The position numbers were made by a program, and so were the translations under genes. The notes under the pieces were generated by a model. The model had not been told where the DNA came from and did no database searches. It worked only from the letters and a program-made list of their open reading frames with translations. From Acidovorax sp. (lineage in GTDB: Bacteria > Pseudomonadota > Gammaproteobacteria > Burkholderiales > Burkholderiaceae_C), in the NCBI GenBank assembly GCA_030150585.1, contig JASLFM010000104.1:1-18776 (forward strand): DNA of 18,776 nucleotides, read 5' to 3'. Below, piece after piece: positions 7,226-16,665 of the stretch; position 1 is the first letter of the stretch, and each line of letters opens with the position of its first letter.

Positions 7226-7735
7226 ATGAAGACGACGTTTCTGACCTCCTTGCTCGCCGCCACGCTGCTGGTCCCCGCTGCCTGGGCGCAGGATCGCATC
7301 TACCGCTGCGGCAACGAATACACCAACAACGTCTCTCAGGCCAAGGAGCGCGGCTGCAAGCTCGTGGAAGGCGGCAACGTCACGGTGCTGGGCACCACGC
7401 CCAGCCGCTCCTCGGGCGGCGGTGGCGCCTCTTCGGGCGGTGCCGCCAGCACCTCGCCCGCCACGGCCCCCAAGGTGGACAGCAACGACCAGCGTGCGCG
7501 CGACGCCGATGCCCGCGCCATCCTTGACGCCGAACTGCGCAAGGCCGAGGCCCGCAAGGCCAGCCTGGAGAAGGAATACAACAACGGCGCGCCTGAGCGC
7601 ACGGCGCTCGACCTGCGCAACCCGCAGGCCTACCAGGAGCGCACGGCCGAGCTCAAGAACGCCCTGGCGCGCGCCGAGAGCGACGTCGCGGGCATCAAGC
7701 GCGAGCTTGCCCGCCTGCCGGCCCCAGCCAACTAG
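7226..7735 (+). CDS. Small secreted coiled-coil protein, DUF4124-like N-terminus
   Basis: This 169-residue protein has a clear Sec signal peptide (MKTTFLTSLLAATLLVPAAWA, cleavage before QDRIYRC). A short segment, IYRCGNEYTNN (about 25-35), resembles the start of DUF4124-type periplasmic proteins, and C28 and C44 could form a disulfide. A Gly/Ser/Ala-rich linker (about 58-84) leads into a charged helical, probably coiled-coil region (about 88-165). I do not know its function. It begins just after the glnA terminator and ends 4 bp before the ntrB start, so it should be co-transcribed with ntrBC. A link to nitrogen sensing is only positional. Confidence 0.78.
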   Translation: MKTTFLTSLLAATLLVPAAWAQDRIYRCGNEYTNNVSQAKERGCKLVEGGNVTVLGTTPSRSSGGGGASSGGAASTSPATAPKVDSNDQRARDADARAILDAELRKAEARKASLEKEYNNGAPERTALDLRNPQAYQERTAELKNALARAESDVAGIKRELARLPAPAN

Positions 7736-7739
7736 CGCG

Positions 7740-8801
7740 GTGACCGATTCCCCCCGTTTTCAGCCGCTGGACCTGATATCCACGCTGGTAGCCGTGCTGC
7801 GTGTGCATGACGGCGCGGTGCTGTTTGCCAACGCAGCGCTGGAGAATGCGCTCGGCTTGTCGCGCCGCACCCTCGAAGGGGGGGATTTTTCCGGGCTGTT
7901 CACCGACCCCGCGCTGCTGCACACCGCGCTGGCCGGCGCACGCGGCAAGGACTTCGCGGCGCTGCGCTACGAGGCCAGCCTGCGCCGCCAGGGGCAGGAG
8001 CCCATGCCTGTGCATGTGAATGTTTCCACCATCGAGCCGACGGGCGAGGTGCTGGTGGAGCTGTGGCCGCTGGAGCAGCACGCGCGCCAGGACCGCGAGG
8101 AGCGGCTGCGCGAACAGGCGCAGGCCAACAAGGAGCTGATCCGCAACCTGGCGCACGAGATCAAGAACCCTCTGGGCGGCATCCGCGGCGCAGCGCAATT
8201 GCTGGAACTGGAGCTGTCCAGCCCTGAGCTGGCCGAATACACGCAGGTAATCGTGCACGAAGCGGACCGTCTGCAAAGCCTTGTGGACCGTCTGCTCGCG
8301 CCGCACCGCCATCCGCACCTGGTGGGCGACGTGAACATCCACGAAGTCTGCGAGCGCGTGCGCTCGCTCGTTCTCGTGGAGCACCCGCAGGGCCTGCGCG
8401 TGCTGCGCGACTACGACACCTCGATTCCCGAGTTCCGCGGCGACCGGGAGCAGCTCATCCAGGCCGTGCTGAACATCGTGCAGAACGCGGCGCAGGCGCT
8501 GGCCGAGCGCATCGCCGCGGGCGACGCCGTTATTACGCTGCGCACGAGGGTGGCGCGGCAGGTCACGTTCGGCCGCCAGCGCTACCGGCTGGCATTGGAA
8601 TTGCATGTCATCGACAACGGACCGGGCGTGCCCGATGCCATCAAGGAAAGAATCTTCTATCCCTTGGTATCGGGCCGGGACGGCGGGTCGGGGCTGGGGC
8701 TGACGCTGGCGCAAACCTTCGTGCAGCGGCACCATGGCTTGATCGAGTGCGACAGTGTGCCGGGACGTACCGACTTCCGCATCCTGATTCCCCTGCCCTG
8801 A
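7740..8801 (+). CDS. glnL: Nitrogen regulation sensor histidine kinase NtrB
   Basis: NtrB (GlnL) phosphorylates NtrC when nitrogen is short and, bound by PII, promotes its dephosphorylation. The 353 residues include an N-terminal PAS domain (about 10-115) and no membrane helix, so it is cytoplasmic. The H-box NLAHEIKNPLGG puts the phosphorylated histidine at H139. The N-box (about 240-255), the G1 box DNGPGVP (292-298) and the G2 box GSGLGLTLAQ (316-325) are intact. The start is GTG 7740, 4 bp after the preceding stop. Longer in-frame extensions overlap the previous gene and lack similarity. Translation probably depends on coupling, because no Shine-Dalgarno is seen. ntrC follows 40 bp downstream. 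Confidence 0.95.
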   Translation: MTDSPRFQPLDLISTLVAVLRVHDGAVLFANAALENALGLSRRTLEGGDFSGLFTDPALLHTALAGARGKDFAALRYEASLRRQGQEPMPVHVNVSTIEPTGEVLVELWPLEQHARQDREERLREQAQANKELIRNLAHEIKNPLGGIRGAAQLLELELSSPELAEYTQVIVHEADRLQSLVDRLLAPHRHPHLVGDVNIHEVCERVRSLVLVEHPQGLRVLRDYDTSIPEFRGDREQLIQAVLNIVQNAAQALAERIAAGDAVITLRTRVARQVTFGRQRYRLALELHVIDNGPGVPDAIKERIFYPLVSGRDGGSGLGLTLAQTFVQRHHGLIECDSVPGRTDFRILIPLP

Positions 8802-8841
8802 GGTCCGCGACACGCAACCATTGGGAAGGTCAAAAAAACAT

Positions 8842-10386
<1,545 letters not shown>

Positions 10387-10400
10387 GGCGGCAATTGCCC

Positions 10401-10450
10401 GCTAGCGCTTATTTCTGCAGCGCGGCTTGCTATGAAATTTGATATTTCAT
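10401..10450. repeat. Degenerate copy of a dispersed Comamonadaceae-type intergenic element
   Basis: The stretch GCTAGCGCTTATT, then an AGCGC half, then GCTATGAAATTTGATA resembles an intergenic element I remember from many Comamonadaceae genomes. That element pairs an AGCGCTTAT...AAGCGCT palindrome with a GCTAT-AAATTTGATAG arm. The right end also forms a 7-bp inverted repeat (ATGAAAT 10432-10438, ATTTCAT 10444-10450). The identification comes from memory, not from a search. It lies after ntrC in a 145-bp gap and could act as a weak terminator or mRNA-end structure. Confidence 0.45.
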
Positions 10451-10531
10451 CGGCCGCTGCGGGCGAGCGACGGTGCCTGCAGATGTATTGCGGTATTTAC
10501 GTATCTTCATAAAAATTTACAAACGGGCACA

Positions 10532-12175
10532 ATGCCGGGTTTCCCAGCCAGTCTGCAGGATTTCCCGGTGTCCTCTCCCACGCTTGTTTCTTCGCCCTCC
10601 TCCACGCCCGTTTGGAGCGCGCGGGGCTGGGCGCTGCACCTCCCGGTGCTCGATGGGGCCGTGGTTGCCCTGGTGATGGCGGTGTTCGGCGTGGTGTGGG
10701 TGGCAGCCTACGGCATGGCAACGCTGTCGCCGCCCGTGGACAATGTGGAACAGTTGATCTGGCTGCGCTCGCTGGAGTGGGGCTATTTCAAGCACCCACC
10801 ACTGCCCACCTGGATGCTGGGTGCCGCTGCGGCGGTTTTCGGTGCGACCGTCGAATTGACCTACGCGGTGGGTGCGGTGGTCACCCTGGGGTCGCTGGCC
10901 CTGTTCTGGCGCCAACTGCGTGCCATGCGCGGAAACCGCTACGCCACGCTTGCACTGCTCGCGGCGTTATGCATCACCTTCTACTGCGGCCGCATCTACT
11001 ACTACAACCACAACGTGGTGATGATGCTGTGGGTGGCCCTCGCGGCAGGCCTGAGCTGGCGCCTGACCTGGCGTCCCTCGCTGTGGGGATGGGCTGCCCT
11101 GGGCCTGGTGAGCGGGCTGGGGCTGCTGACCAAGTACCAGTTCGTCATCGCCTCGGCCGTGGTGGGCATCTGGTGGCTGCGCCTGCAGGGCTGGCGCCAT
11201 CCGGTGCACCGTGTGGGGGCGCCGCTGGCGGCGGCCGTGGCCCTGCTGGTGTTCGCTCCCCACCTGGCTTGGCTGGCTACGCACGGCTGGATGCCCCTGG
11301 ACTATGCCAATGCCAGTTCCCTGGGGCATGACCTGAGCCTGCCCGGGCGCTTGTTGCACACATTGCAGTTCTCGGCCGACTGGCTGCTCAACCGCTCCCT
11401 GCCGGCCTGGCTGGTATTGGGCGCTGCCGCATGGTGGGCGCGGCGCCAGGGTGACAGGCCTCGCGGCGGCGAGACCGTCACCGGGGTGATGGGCTATGCC
11501 GAGCTGTCGCGCCAGTTCCTGCTGCTTTGGGGTTTCGTGCCGCTGGCGCTGATGGCGCTGATGGGCCTGCTGGGCGGCATCAAGCTGCACCTGCACTGGG
11601 GCACGGCGTTCATGCTGTGGAGCGTGCCTGCGGTCATGGAATTGTGCGCCGCGCGCGCCGCCTGGACGTCGCTGCGCACCGTGCGGGCGGCCTGGGCGGC
11701 GTTCGCGGTGGTGCAGGCGCTGGTCATGGCTCAGTCGTGGATGGCCTCGCCCAAGGGCCTGCGCGGCTACAAGCCCGACCATACCGACTACTTTCCCTCC
11801 GAGCGCGTGGCAGCCCGCATCGCGCGGCAGGCCCATGCGGTGCTGGGCGGACCCATCGACATCATCAGCGGGCAGCAGGCGCTTGCGGGTGCGGTGGCGG
11901 TGCGGCTGCCCGAGCAGCCGCGCGTGCTGGTGCTCGGATCGTTTGCCTACAGCCCATGGATCCAGCCTGGAGAACTGAAGGCCGCGCGTGCGATTGAGGT
12001 GTTTTCCGCGCCCGGCAAGCTGCCCGCTGGGGCCTACCGCGTCATGGGCCAACTCGCGTGGCGGCCCGGGGTGTCGGAACTGTCCATGAACGACCGTGGC
12101 GACTGGCTGCGTGCGGCCAAGGAGGAACCGACGGACGACCCCTGGAATCCCGAGGACGAGCTCGAGGTTCTATAG
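10532..12175 (+). CDS. Family-39-like membrane glycosyltransferase (ArnT/PMT type)
   Basis: This multi-pass membrane protein transfers a sugar from a polyprenyl-phosphate donor to an acceptor outside the membrane, as in the GT39/ArnT superfamily. The first extracytoplasmic loop has the acidic and PP signature: D70, E73, LEWGYFKHPPLPTW (81-94). About ten hydrophobic helices follow up to about residue 410, then a soluble C-terminal domain. The start is uncertain. ATG 10532 is given here, but GTG 10568 has a better Shine-Dalgarno (CAGGA, 7 bp upstream) and would remove 12 residues. TTG 10439 lies inside the intergenic element and is unlikely. A possible promoter is TTTACG-N16-TACAAA (10496-10523). 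The stop overlaps that of the convergent xthA by 6 bp. Donor and acceptor are unknown. Confidence 0.83.
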   Translation: MPGFPASLQDFPVSSPTLVSSPSSTPVWSARGWALHLPVLDGAVVALVMAVFGVVWVAAYGMATLSPPVDNVEQLIWLRSLEWGYFKHPPLPTWMLGAAAAVFGATVELTYAVGAVVTLGSLALFWRQLRAMRGNRYATLALLAALCITFYCGRIYYYNHNVVMMLWVALAAGLSWRLTWRPSLWGWAALGLVSGLGLLTKYQFVIASAVVGIWWLRLQGWRHPVHRVGAPLAAAVALLVFAPHLAWLATHGWMPLDYANASSLGHDLSLPGRLLHTLQFSADWLLNRSLPAWLVLGAAAWWARRQGDRPRGGETVTGVMGYAELSRQFLLLWGFVPLALMALMGLLGGIKLHLHWGTAFMLWSVPAVMELCAARAAWTSLRTVRAAWAAFAVVQALVMAQSWMASPKGLRGYKPDHTDYFPSERVAARIARQAHAVLGGPIDIISGQQALAGAVAVRLPEQPRVLVLGSFAYSPWIQPGELKAARAIEVFSAPGKLPAGAYRVMGQLAWRPGVSELSMNDRGDWLRAAKEEPTDDPWNPEDELEVL

Positions 12176-12943
12176 CGTCGCGATCACCGGCGCGTGGTCG
12201 CTGGGCTGCTTGTTCTTGCGCGGCGCCCGGTCCACGCTGCAGGCACTGACTTGCGGCTTGAGTGCGTCGCTCACGAGGATGTGGTCGATGCGCAGCCCCC
12301 GGTTCTTCTGGAAGCCGAGCATGCGGTAGTCCCACCACGAAAAGGTTTTTTCGGGCTGCTCGAAGAGGCGGAACGCATCCGTGAGGCCCAATTGCAGCAG
12401 GGCCTGGAAGTGCGTGCGCTCGGCCGTGGTGTGGTGGATGGTTTCGCGCAGGCCCTCGGGGTCGTAGCTGTCGCGGTCTTCGGGCGCGATGTTGAAGTCA
12501 CCCACCAGGGCCAAGCGCGGCTGCTGCGCGAGTTCGGTGCGCAGCCAGGCCTGCAGCGCATCGAGCCAGCGCATCTTGTAGGCGAACTTTTCGCTACCCG
12601 GTTCCTGCCCGTTCACGAAATAGCCGTTGACGAGGCGCAGAGGCCCGCCTTCCCCCTCCAGCGTGGCCGCGATGACGCGCGCCTGGTCGTCCTCGAAGCC
12701 AGGGATGTTGCGCACTACGTCGCGCACCGGGCTGCGGCTCAGGATCGCGACGCCGTTGTAGGTCCTCTGCCCGTGGACCGCAGCGTGGTAGCCCGCCTCG
12801 CGGAAGGCATCGTAGGGAAATTTGTCATCGGTGAGCTTGAGCTCCTGCAGCGCCAGCGCATCGACGGGGTGTGTTGAGAGCCAGTCCAGCACCTGCGGCA
12901 AGCGCACGGAGAGCGAATTGATGTTCCAGGTGGCCAGTTGCAT
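12170..12943 (-). CDS. xthA: Exodeoxyribonuclease III (AP endonuclease)
   Basis: The enzyme cleaves DNA at abasic sites and degrades 3' ends in base-excision repair, using Mg2+. All signature residues of the ExoIII/APE family are visible: WNINS (6-10, N7), LQELK (E34), VNGYFVNG (Y108), GDFNIAPED (D149, N151), RNRG-LRIDH-type segment with D220, and the final SDHAP (D249, H250). The length of 257 residues is typical. A strong Shine-Dalgarno (GGAAAGGAAA on the minus strand, 12948-12957) precedes ATG 12943. It is the only minus-strand gene here, divergent from the DUF3348 operon across 58 bp and convergent with the glycosyltransferase. Confidence 0.96.
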   Translation of the reverse strand: MQLATWNINSLSVRLPQVLDWLSTHPVDALALQELKLTDDKFPYDAFREAGYHAAVHGQRTYNGVAILSRSPVRDVVRNIPGFEDDQARVIAATLEGEGGPLRLVNGYFVNGQEPGSEKFAYKMRWLDALQAWLRTELAQQPRLALVGDFNIAPEDRDSYDPEGLRETIHHTTAERTHFQALLQLGLTDAFRLFEQPEKTFSWWDYRMLGFQKNRGLRIDHILVSDALKPQVSACSVDRAPRKNKQPSDHAPVIATL

Positions 12944-13001
12944 GCCGTTTCCTTTCCGAAGGACCGCCAGTGTAGACTGCTGGGTTTTTTAATCCGGCAG
13001 T
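12944..13001. promoter_or_regulatory. Divergent promoter region between xthA and the DUF3348 operon
   Basis: These 58 bp must hold the start signals of both xthA and the four-gene operon unless one lies inside a coding sequence. The core CAGTGTAGACTG (12968-12979) contains TAGACT read forward and TACACT read in reverse, each matching the -10 consensus at four of six bases. No good -35 box is seen for either. A T-run at 12984-12990 follows. Only the weak bases GGCAG precede ATG 13002. The promoter call is tentative. Confidence 0.35.
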
Positions 13002-13697
13002 ATGGCGCAGCACACAGGGCGCACCGGCTTGACGGGCTCGGCGCTGGTGCGCTTGCTGTCCGGTCTGGCCGACCCGCAGGGGCGGGCGCGAGAACCCCGG
13101 GCCTCCTTCGCGGATGGGCTGAGCCAATGGATCGGCTGGACCGACGCGATCGCGCTGTCCGCGGCCCTGGAGCGCCCGATCACCGTGGCGGCGCCCGCGT
13201 GCGGGGACCTTCAAGGCCGGTGGAACGAAGAGCAGGCCGAATGCACACGGGTGCGTACGCTGCTGGCGCAATCCATCGGCCGCGAGGCGCGGGCCGTGGG
13301 GCGTTCGCCGCTCGACTCGGGCCTGGGCTTTTCTCCGTACCGCCAGTGCTACCTGGCGCGCCAGCAGGCCATGGATGTGGCCGTAGGCGCCCTGCGCGAG
13401 CGCGTGCGCGCTGCGTTGGCGGCCACCACGCCTGAACGCGCGCGGCTGGCTGCCGTCGATGCGGCTATGGCCCAGGCGCTGGCAGTCCAGGAGCGGCGCC
13501 TGCTCGCAGCTATTCCGGCCCAACTGGAAAAGCACTTCCAGCGGCTGCGCGCGGCGCAGCCCGATGCGGACGGCTGGACCGAGGGTTTTCGGCACGACCT
13601 GGAGGCCGTGCTGCTGGCCGAGCTGGAACTCAGATTGCAACCGGTCGAAGGGCTCGTCGAAGCCCTGCGGCCCCAAGATTCGCTACGTTGTTCATGA
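13002..13697 (+). CDS. DUF3348 family protein, first gene of a ZorAB-like operon
   Basis: This 231-residue soluble, mostly helical protein belongs, as far as I recognise it, to DUF3348, a family of unknown function found in Burkholderiales. It has no signal peptide or membrane helix and is probably cytoplasmic. Features include a central FSPYRQCYLARQQAMD segment (about 110-125) and a long charged helix (about 126-190) that could form a coiled coil. Its last codons overlap the next start in an ATGA, so its translation is coupled to that of the motor subunit. It could be a cytoplasmic partner of the DUF802 tail, but that is inference from gene order. Confidence 0.75.
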   Translation: MAQHTGRTGLTGSALVRLLSGLADPQGRAREPRASFADGLSQWIGWTDAIALSAALERPITVAAPACGDLQGRWNEEQAECTRVRTLLAQSIGREARAVGRSPLDSGLGFSPYRQCYLARQQAMDVAVGALRERVRAALAATTPERARLAAVDAAMAQALAVQERRLLAAIPAQLEKHFQRLRAAQPDADGWTEGFRHDLEAVLLAELELRLQPVEGLVEALRPQDSLRCS

Positions 13698-16003
13698 CGA
13701 AACTGTTTTGCGCAGCCGCCTTCGCGGCGGGGCTGGCCACACTGGCCTGGGTCGGTGCTGGCTACCTCTCGGGCCATCCCCTGGCCTTGATGGTCATTGT
13801 GCTGATCGCGGCCTTCTATTTGCTCGGCGCGCTCGAGCTGCTGCGCTTCGCACGTGCCACCCAGGCTCTGTCGGCGCTGCTGCGTGCCCTGTCGCAGGCG
13901 CCCGAGCGGCTGGATGACTGGCTGGCGCCGTTGCCGCCCGCGCTGCGCACCGCCGTGCGCCAGCGCATCGAAGGCGCGCGCGCTGGCCTGCCGGGGCCGG
14001 TTCTCGCCTCGTACCTCAGCGGCCTGCTGGTGCTGCTGGGCATGCTGGGCACCTTCGCGGGCATGGTGGTGGCTCTCAATGGCACGGGCGCAGCCCTGGC
14101 GGGGGCGGACGGGCTTGCGGCCATCCGCGACGCGCTCTCGGCGCCCGTGCGTGGCCTGGGGCTGGCGTTCGGCTCCTCTGTGGCGGGGGTGGCCGCCTCG
14201 GCCATGCTGGGGCTGATGACTGCGCTGTGCCGGCGTGAGCGCATCCATGCCGCGCAGCAGCTCGATGCGGCCATGGCCTCCACGCTGCGCCCGTTTTCCA
14301 GCCAGCACCAGCACGACGTGCGGAGCGAAGCCTCGCTGCGTCTGCTGGAGCAGCAGGCGGGCCTGCTGCCCGATGTGGCCGAGCGCATCCAGGCCTGCAT
14401 GGCGGCCCTGGAGCGCCAGCAGGCCGCACTGAACGAGCGCCTCGTCGCCGACCAGGCGCGCTTCTACCGCGAGACCGAGGCCGCCTACACCGGCTTGGCC
14501 GCCTCGGTGGAGCGCACCCTGGCCGCGAGCGCGGCCGACAGCGCGGCGCGCGCGGGCGCGGCGATCCAGCCCGCCATCGAGGCCACGCTGGCCGGCCTGG
14601 CGCGCGAAAGCGCGCGCCTGCACGAAGGCTTGGCCCAGCAGGTGCGGCAGCAGCTCGACGGCCTGGCTGCGCAGTTCGGCGATACCACCGCCACGGTGAG
14701 CGCGCAATGGACCCGTGCGCTGGCCGACCACCAGCAGGCGGGCGAAACGGCCACGCGCGCCCTGGGCGAAGCGCTGGCACAGTTCACGCAGGGCTTCGAA
14801 CAGCGCTCGGCGGCACTGGCCGATGGGCTGGCCGCGCGGCTGGCGCAGCAGTCCGACACGCTCTCCGCGAAGTGGGGCGCGGCGCTCGCGCAGCAAGCCC
14901 AGGCTGGCGAGCAATTGGCGGCACAGAACCAGCAGGTATTGCAGGCCGCGGCCGACGGTCTGGCGCAGCATGCTGCCGCGCTGCAGGGCACCGTGGGCCA
15001 GGCCCACGAAGGGCTGCAGCAGCGCCTGGCCGCGCAGGAGGAACGGCGCCTGGCCGAATGGACGCAATCGCTGCGGGCCGTGGCCGACTCACTGCGCGAA
15101 GCGTGGCAGCAGGCGGGTGCCCAGGCCCAGGCGCAGCAGCAGCAGGTCGGCGAAGCCCTGGGCCGCACGGCACGCGAGATCGGCGAACACACCGAGGCCC
15201 AGGCCACGCGCCTGCTGGCGCAGATCGGGCACCGGGCCGAGCAGGACGAGCAGCGCCTGGCATCGTGGACGCAGGCGCTGCAGGCACAGACCGCCGCGCT
15301 GCGCGAGGAATGGCAGCGCGCCGGTGCCCAGGCCGTGGCGCAGCAGCAGCAGGTGAGCGAAGCGCTGGCCCATGCGGCGGGCGAGATGGCGCGCCAGATG
15401 GAGGCCCAGGCCCAGGGCACGCTCGCCGAAGTGGGGCGGCTGGTGCAAGTGGCCTCCGAGGCGCCCCGCGCGGCGGCCGAGGTGATCGGCGAGCTGCGGC
15501 AGAAGCTCGCCGACAGCATGGTGCGCGACAACGCGATGCTCGAGGAGCGCAGCCGCATCCTCGGCACGCTGTCCACGCTGCTCGATGCCGTCAACCATGC
15601 GTCGGCCGAGCAGCGCGCCGCCATTGACGCGCTCGTGTCTTCCGCGTCCGAACTCCTGGAGCGCACCAGCGGCCGCTTTGCCGAGACGCTCGACGTGCAG
15701 GCGGCCCGGCTCGATGGCGTGGCCGCGCAGATCACGGGCAGCGCGGTGGAGGTGGCGAGCCTGGGCGAGGCCTTCGGCGGCGCGGTCCAGCTCTTCGGCC
15801 AGTCCAATGAGCAGATGCTGGCGCAACTGCAGCGCATCGAGGCGGCCATGGCCCAGTCACTCGCGCGCAGCGACGAACAGCTCGACTACTACGTGGCCCA
15901 GGCGCGCGAGGTGATCGAGCTCAGCGTGGGCGCGCAAAAGCAGATCATCGACGGCCTGCAAGCCCTGGCCGAGCAGCGCGGCCAGGTGCAGGAGGCGGCA
16001 TGA
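13694..16003 (+). CDS. DUF802 protein: MotA/TolQ/ZorA-like membrane subunit with long helical tail
   Basis: The 769 residues begin with four predicted membrane helices (about 4-25, 28-50, 102-129, 152-179). A cytoplasmic loop of about 50 residues lies between helices 2 and 3, as in MotA. LLGMLGTFAGM (114-124) and GLGLAFGSSVAGVAAS (154-169) match the pore-helix pattern of ExbB/TolQ/MotA and especially ZorA. Residues 180-769 form an uninterrupted Ala/Gln/Glu/Leu-rich helical tail that should project into the cytoplasm. It contains tryptophan-marked repeats, which I associate with DUF802. ATG 13694 is chosen because it overlaps the DUF3348 stop in ATGA; TTG 13688 is two codons upstream. The next gene encodes the matching MotB-like subunit. 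The proposed role, the stator ring of an ion-driven motor, is inferred. Confidence 0.82.
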   Translation: MTKLFCAAAFAAGLATLAWVGAGYLSGHPLALMVIVLIAAFYLLGALELLRFARATQALSALLRALSQAPERLDDWLAPLPPALRTAVRQRIEGARAGLPGPVLASYLSGLLVLLGMLGTFAGMVVALNGTGAALAGADGLAAIRDALSAPVRGLGLAFGSSVAGVAASAMLGLMTALCRRERIHAAQQLDAAMASTLRPFSSQHQHDVRSEASLRLLEQQAGLLPDVAERIQACMAALERQQAALNERLVADQARFYRETEAAYTGLAASVERTLAASAADSAARAGAAIQPAIEATLAGLARESARLHEGLAQQVRQQLDGLAAQFGDTTATVSAQWTRALADHQQAGETATRALGEALAQFTQGFEQRSAALADGLAARLAQQSDTLSAKWGAALAQQAQAGEQLAAQNQQVLQAAADGLAQHAAALQGTVGQAHEGLQQRLAAQEERRLAEWTQSLRAVADSLREAWQQAGAQAQAQQQQVGEALGRTAREIGEHTEAQATRLLAQIGHRAEQDEQRLASWTQALQAQTAALREEWQRAGAQAVAQQQQVSEALAHAAGEMARQMEAQAQGTLAEVGRLVQVASEAPRAAAEVIGELRQKLADSMVRDNAMLEERSRILGTLSTLLDAVNHASAEQRAAIDALVSSASELLERTSGRFAETLDVQAARLDGVAAQITGSAVEVASLGEAFGGAVQLFGQSNEQMLAQLQRIEAAMAQSLARSDEQLDYYVAQAREVIELSVGAQKQIIDGLQALAEQRGQVQEAA
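14696..15451 (+). repeat. Tryptophan-marked repeats in the DUF802 tail
   Basis: Four units each open with a small-x-W-x-x-A/S-L pattern: SAQWTRAL (W339), SAKWGAAL (W394), AEWTQSL (W456) and ASWTQAL (W525). The spacings are 55, 62 and 69 residues. The last two are clear tandem copies of 69 residues (449-517 and 518-586). They share AEWTQSLR/ASWTQALQ, LREAWQQAGAQA/LREEWQRAGAQA and QQQQV-EAL, with second tryptophans at W471 and W540. Confidence 0.85.
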
Positions 16004-16665
16004 CGGGAGACGGCTACCTCGACGATGGCGGGGGCGACGCCGGCACACCCGTCTGGGCCGTGTTCGGCGACCTGATGGCGGGGGCCCTGGGCGCCTTCGC
16101 GCTCATCCTGGTGTGCGCCTTGGGCATGCAGATGGAGCTGGCCGAGCGCCTCAAGACCGAGCAGCAGCAGCGCGCGCAGCAGGCGCAGCGCCTCACGAGC
16201 CTGGAGCAGGCGCTGGCCGTGCCGCTCGCGGCGGGCCGCGTGACGCTGGCCCACGGGCGCATCGGCATCAGCGGCAGCGTACTGTTCGCCTTCAACTCCG
16301 ACGAACTGCAGCCCGAGGGCCGGCAACTGCTCAAGAGCCTGGCTGGTCCGCTCGGGGCCTACCTGCGCGCGCGCGGCGAAATCCTCATGGTGAGCGGCTT
16401 CACCGACGACCGCCAGATGCGCGGCGGCGGGCGCGGGAGCGCGCAGCGCTTTGCGGACAACTGGGAGCTGTCGGCCCAGCGCGCGCTCACGGTGACGCGG
16501 GCGCTGATCGAGGAAGGCATTCCCTCGTCGGACGTGTTTGCCGCTGCGTTCGGCGCCGAGCAGGCCGTGGCCTCCAATGCCGATGCGGCGGGCCGCGCGC
16601 GCAACCGGCGCGTGGAGATGGCGCCCATGCCGAGGCCGGCCAGGGACAACCCCGCGGCGCCATGA
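16000..16665 (+). CDS. MotB/ZorB-like OmpA-family protein
   Basis: The 221-residue protein has a short cytoplasmic N-terminus and one membrane helix (about 18-43). The segment VWAVFGDLMAGALGAF carries D24 at the position of the proton-binding aspartate of MotB (Asp32 in E. coli) and of ZorB. A helical linker (about 46-75) leads to a periplasmic OmpA domain (about 84-210). Its peptidoglycan-binding features are GFTDD (133-137), NWELSAQRA (154-162) and the terminal GRARNRRVEM (198-207). It should anchor to the cell wall and pair with the DUF802 protein, whose stop overlaps this start as ATGA. There is no helicase or Ton partner nearby. The stator-subunit assignment follows from the motifs and the gene pair. 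Confidence 0.85.
   Translation: MTGDGYLDDGGGDAGTPVWAVFGDLMAGALGAFALILVCALGMQMELAERLKTEQQQRAQQAQRLTSLEQALAVPLAAGRVTLAHGRIGISGSVLFAFNSDELQPEGRQLLKSLAGPLGAYLRARGEILMVSGFTDDRQMRGGGRGSAQRFADNWELSAQRALTVTRALIEEGIPSSDVFAAAFGAEQAVASNADAAGRARNRRVEMAPMPRPARDNPAAP

Noticed and set aside
10439..10531. TTG 10439 as start of the glycosyltransferase
   Set aside because: It lies inside the intergenic inverted repeat, has no Shine-Dalgarno, and adds residues unlike a membrane-protein N-terminus.
13688..13693. TTG 13688 as start of the DUF802 gene
   Set aside because: ATG 13694, two codons downstream, makes an ATGA overlap like those of the following genes.
13349..15849. Long minus-strand frames opposite the DUF802 gene
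   Set aside because: The repetitive Ala/Gln coding of the tail yields open frames in several registers. The forward frame has membrane helices, motifs and coupled starts; the others do not.
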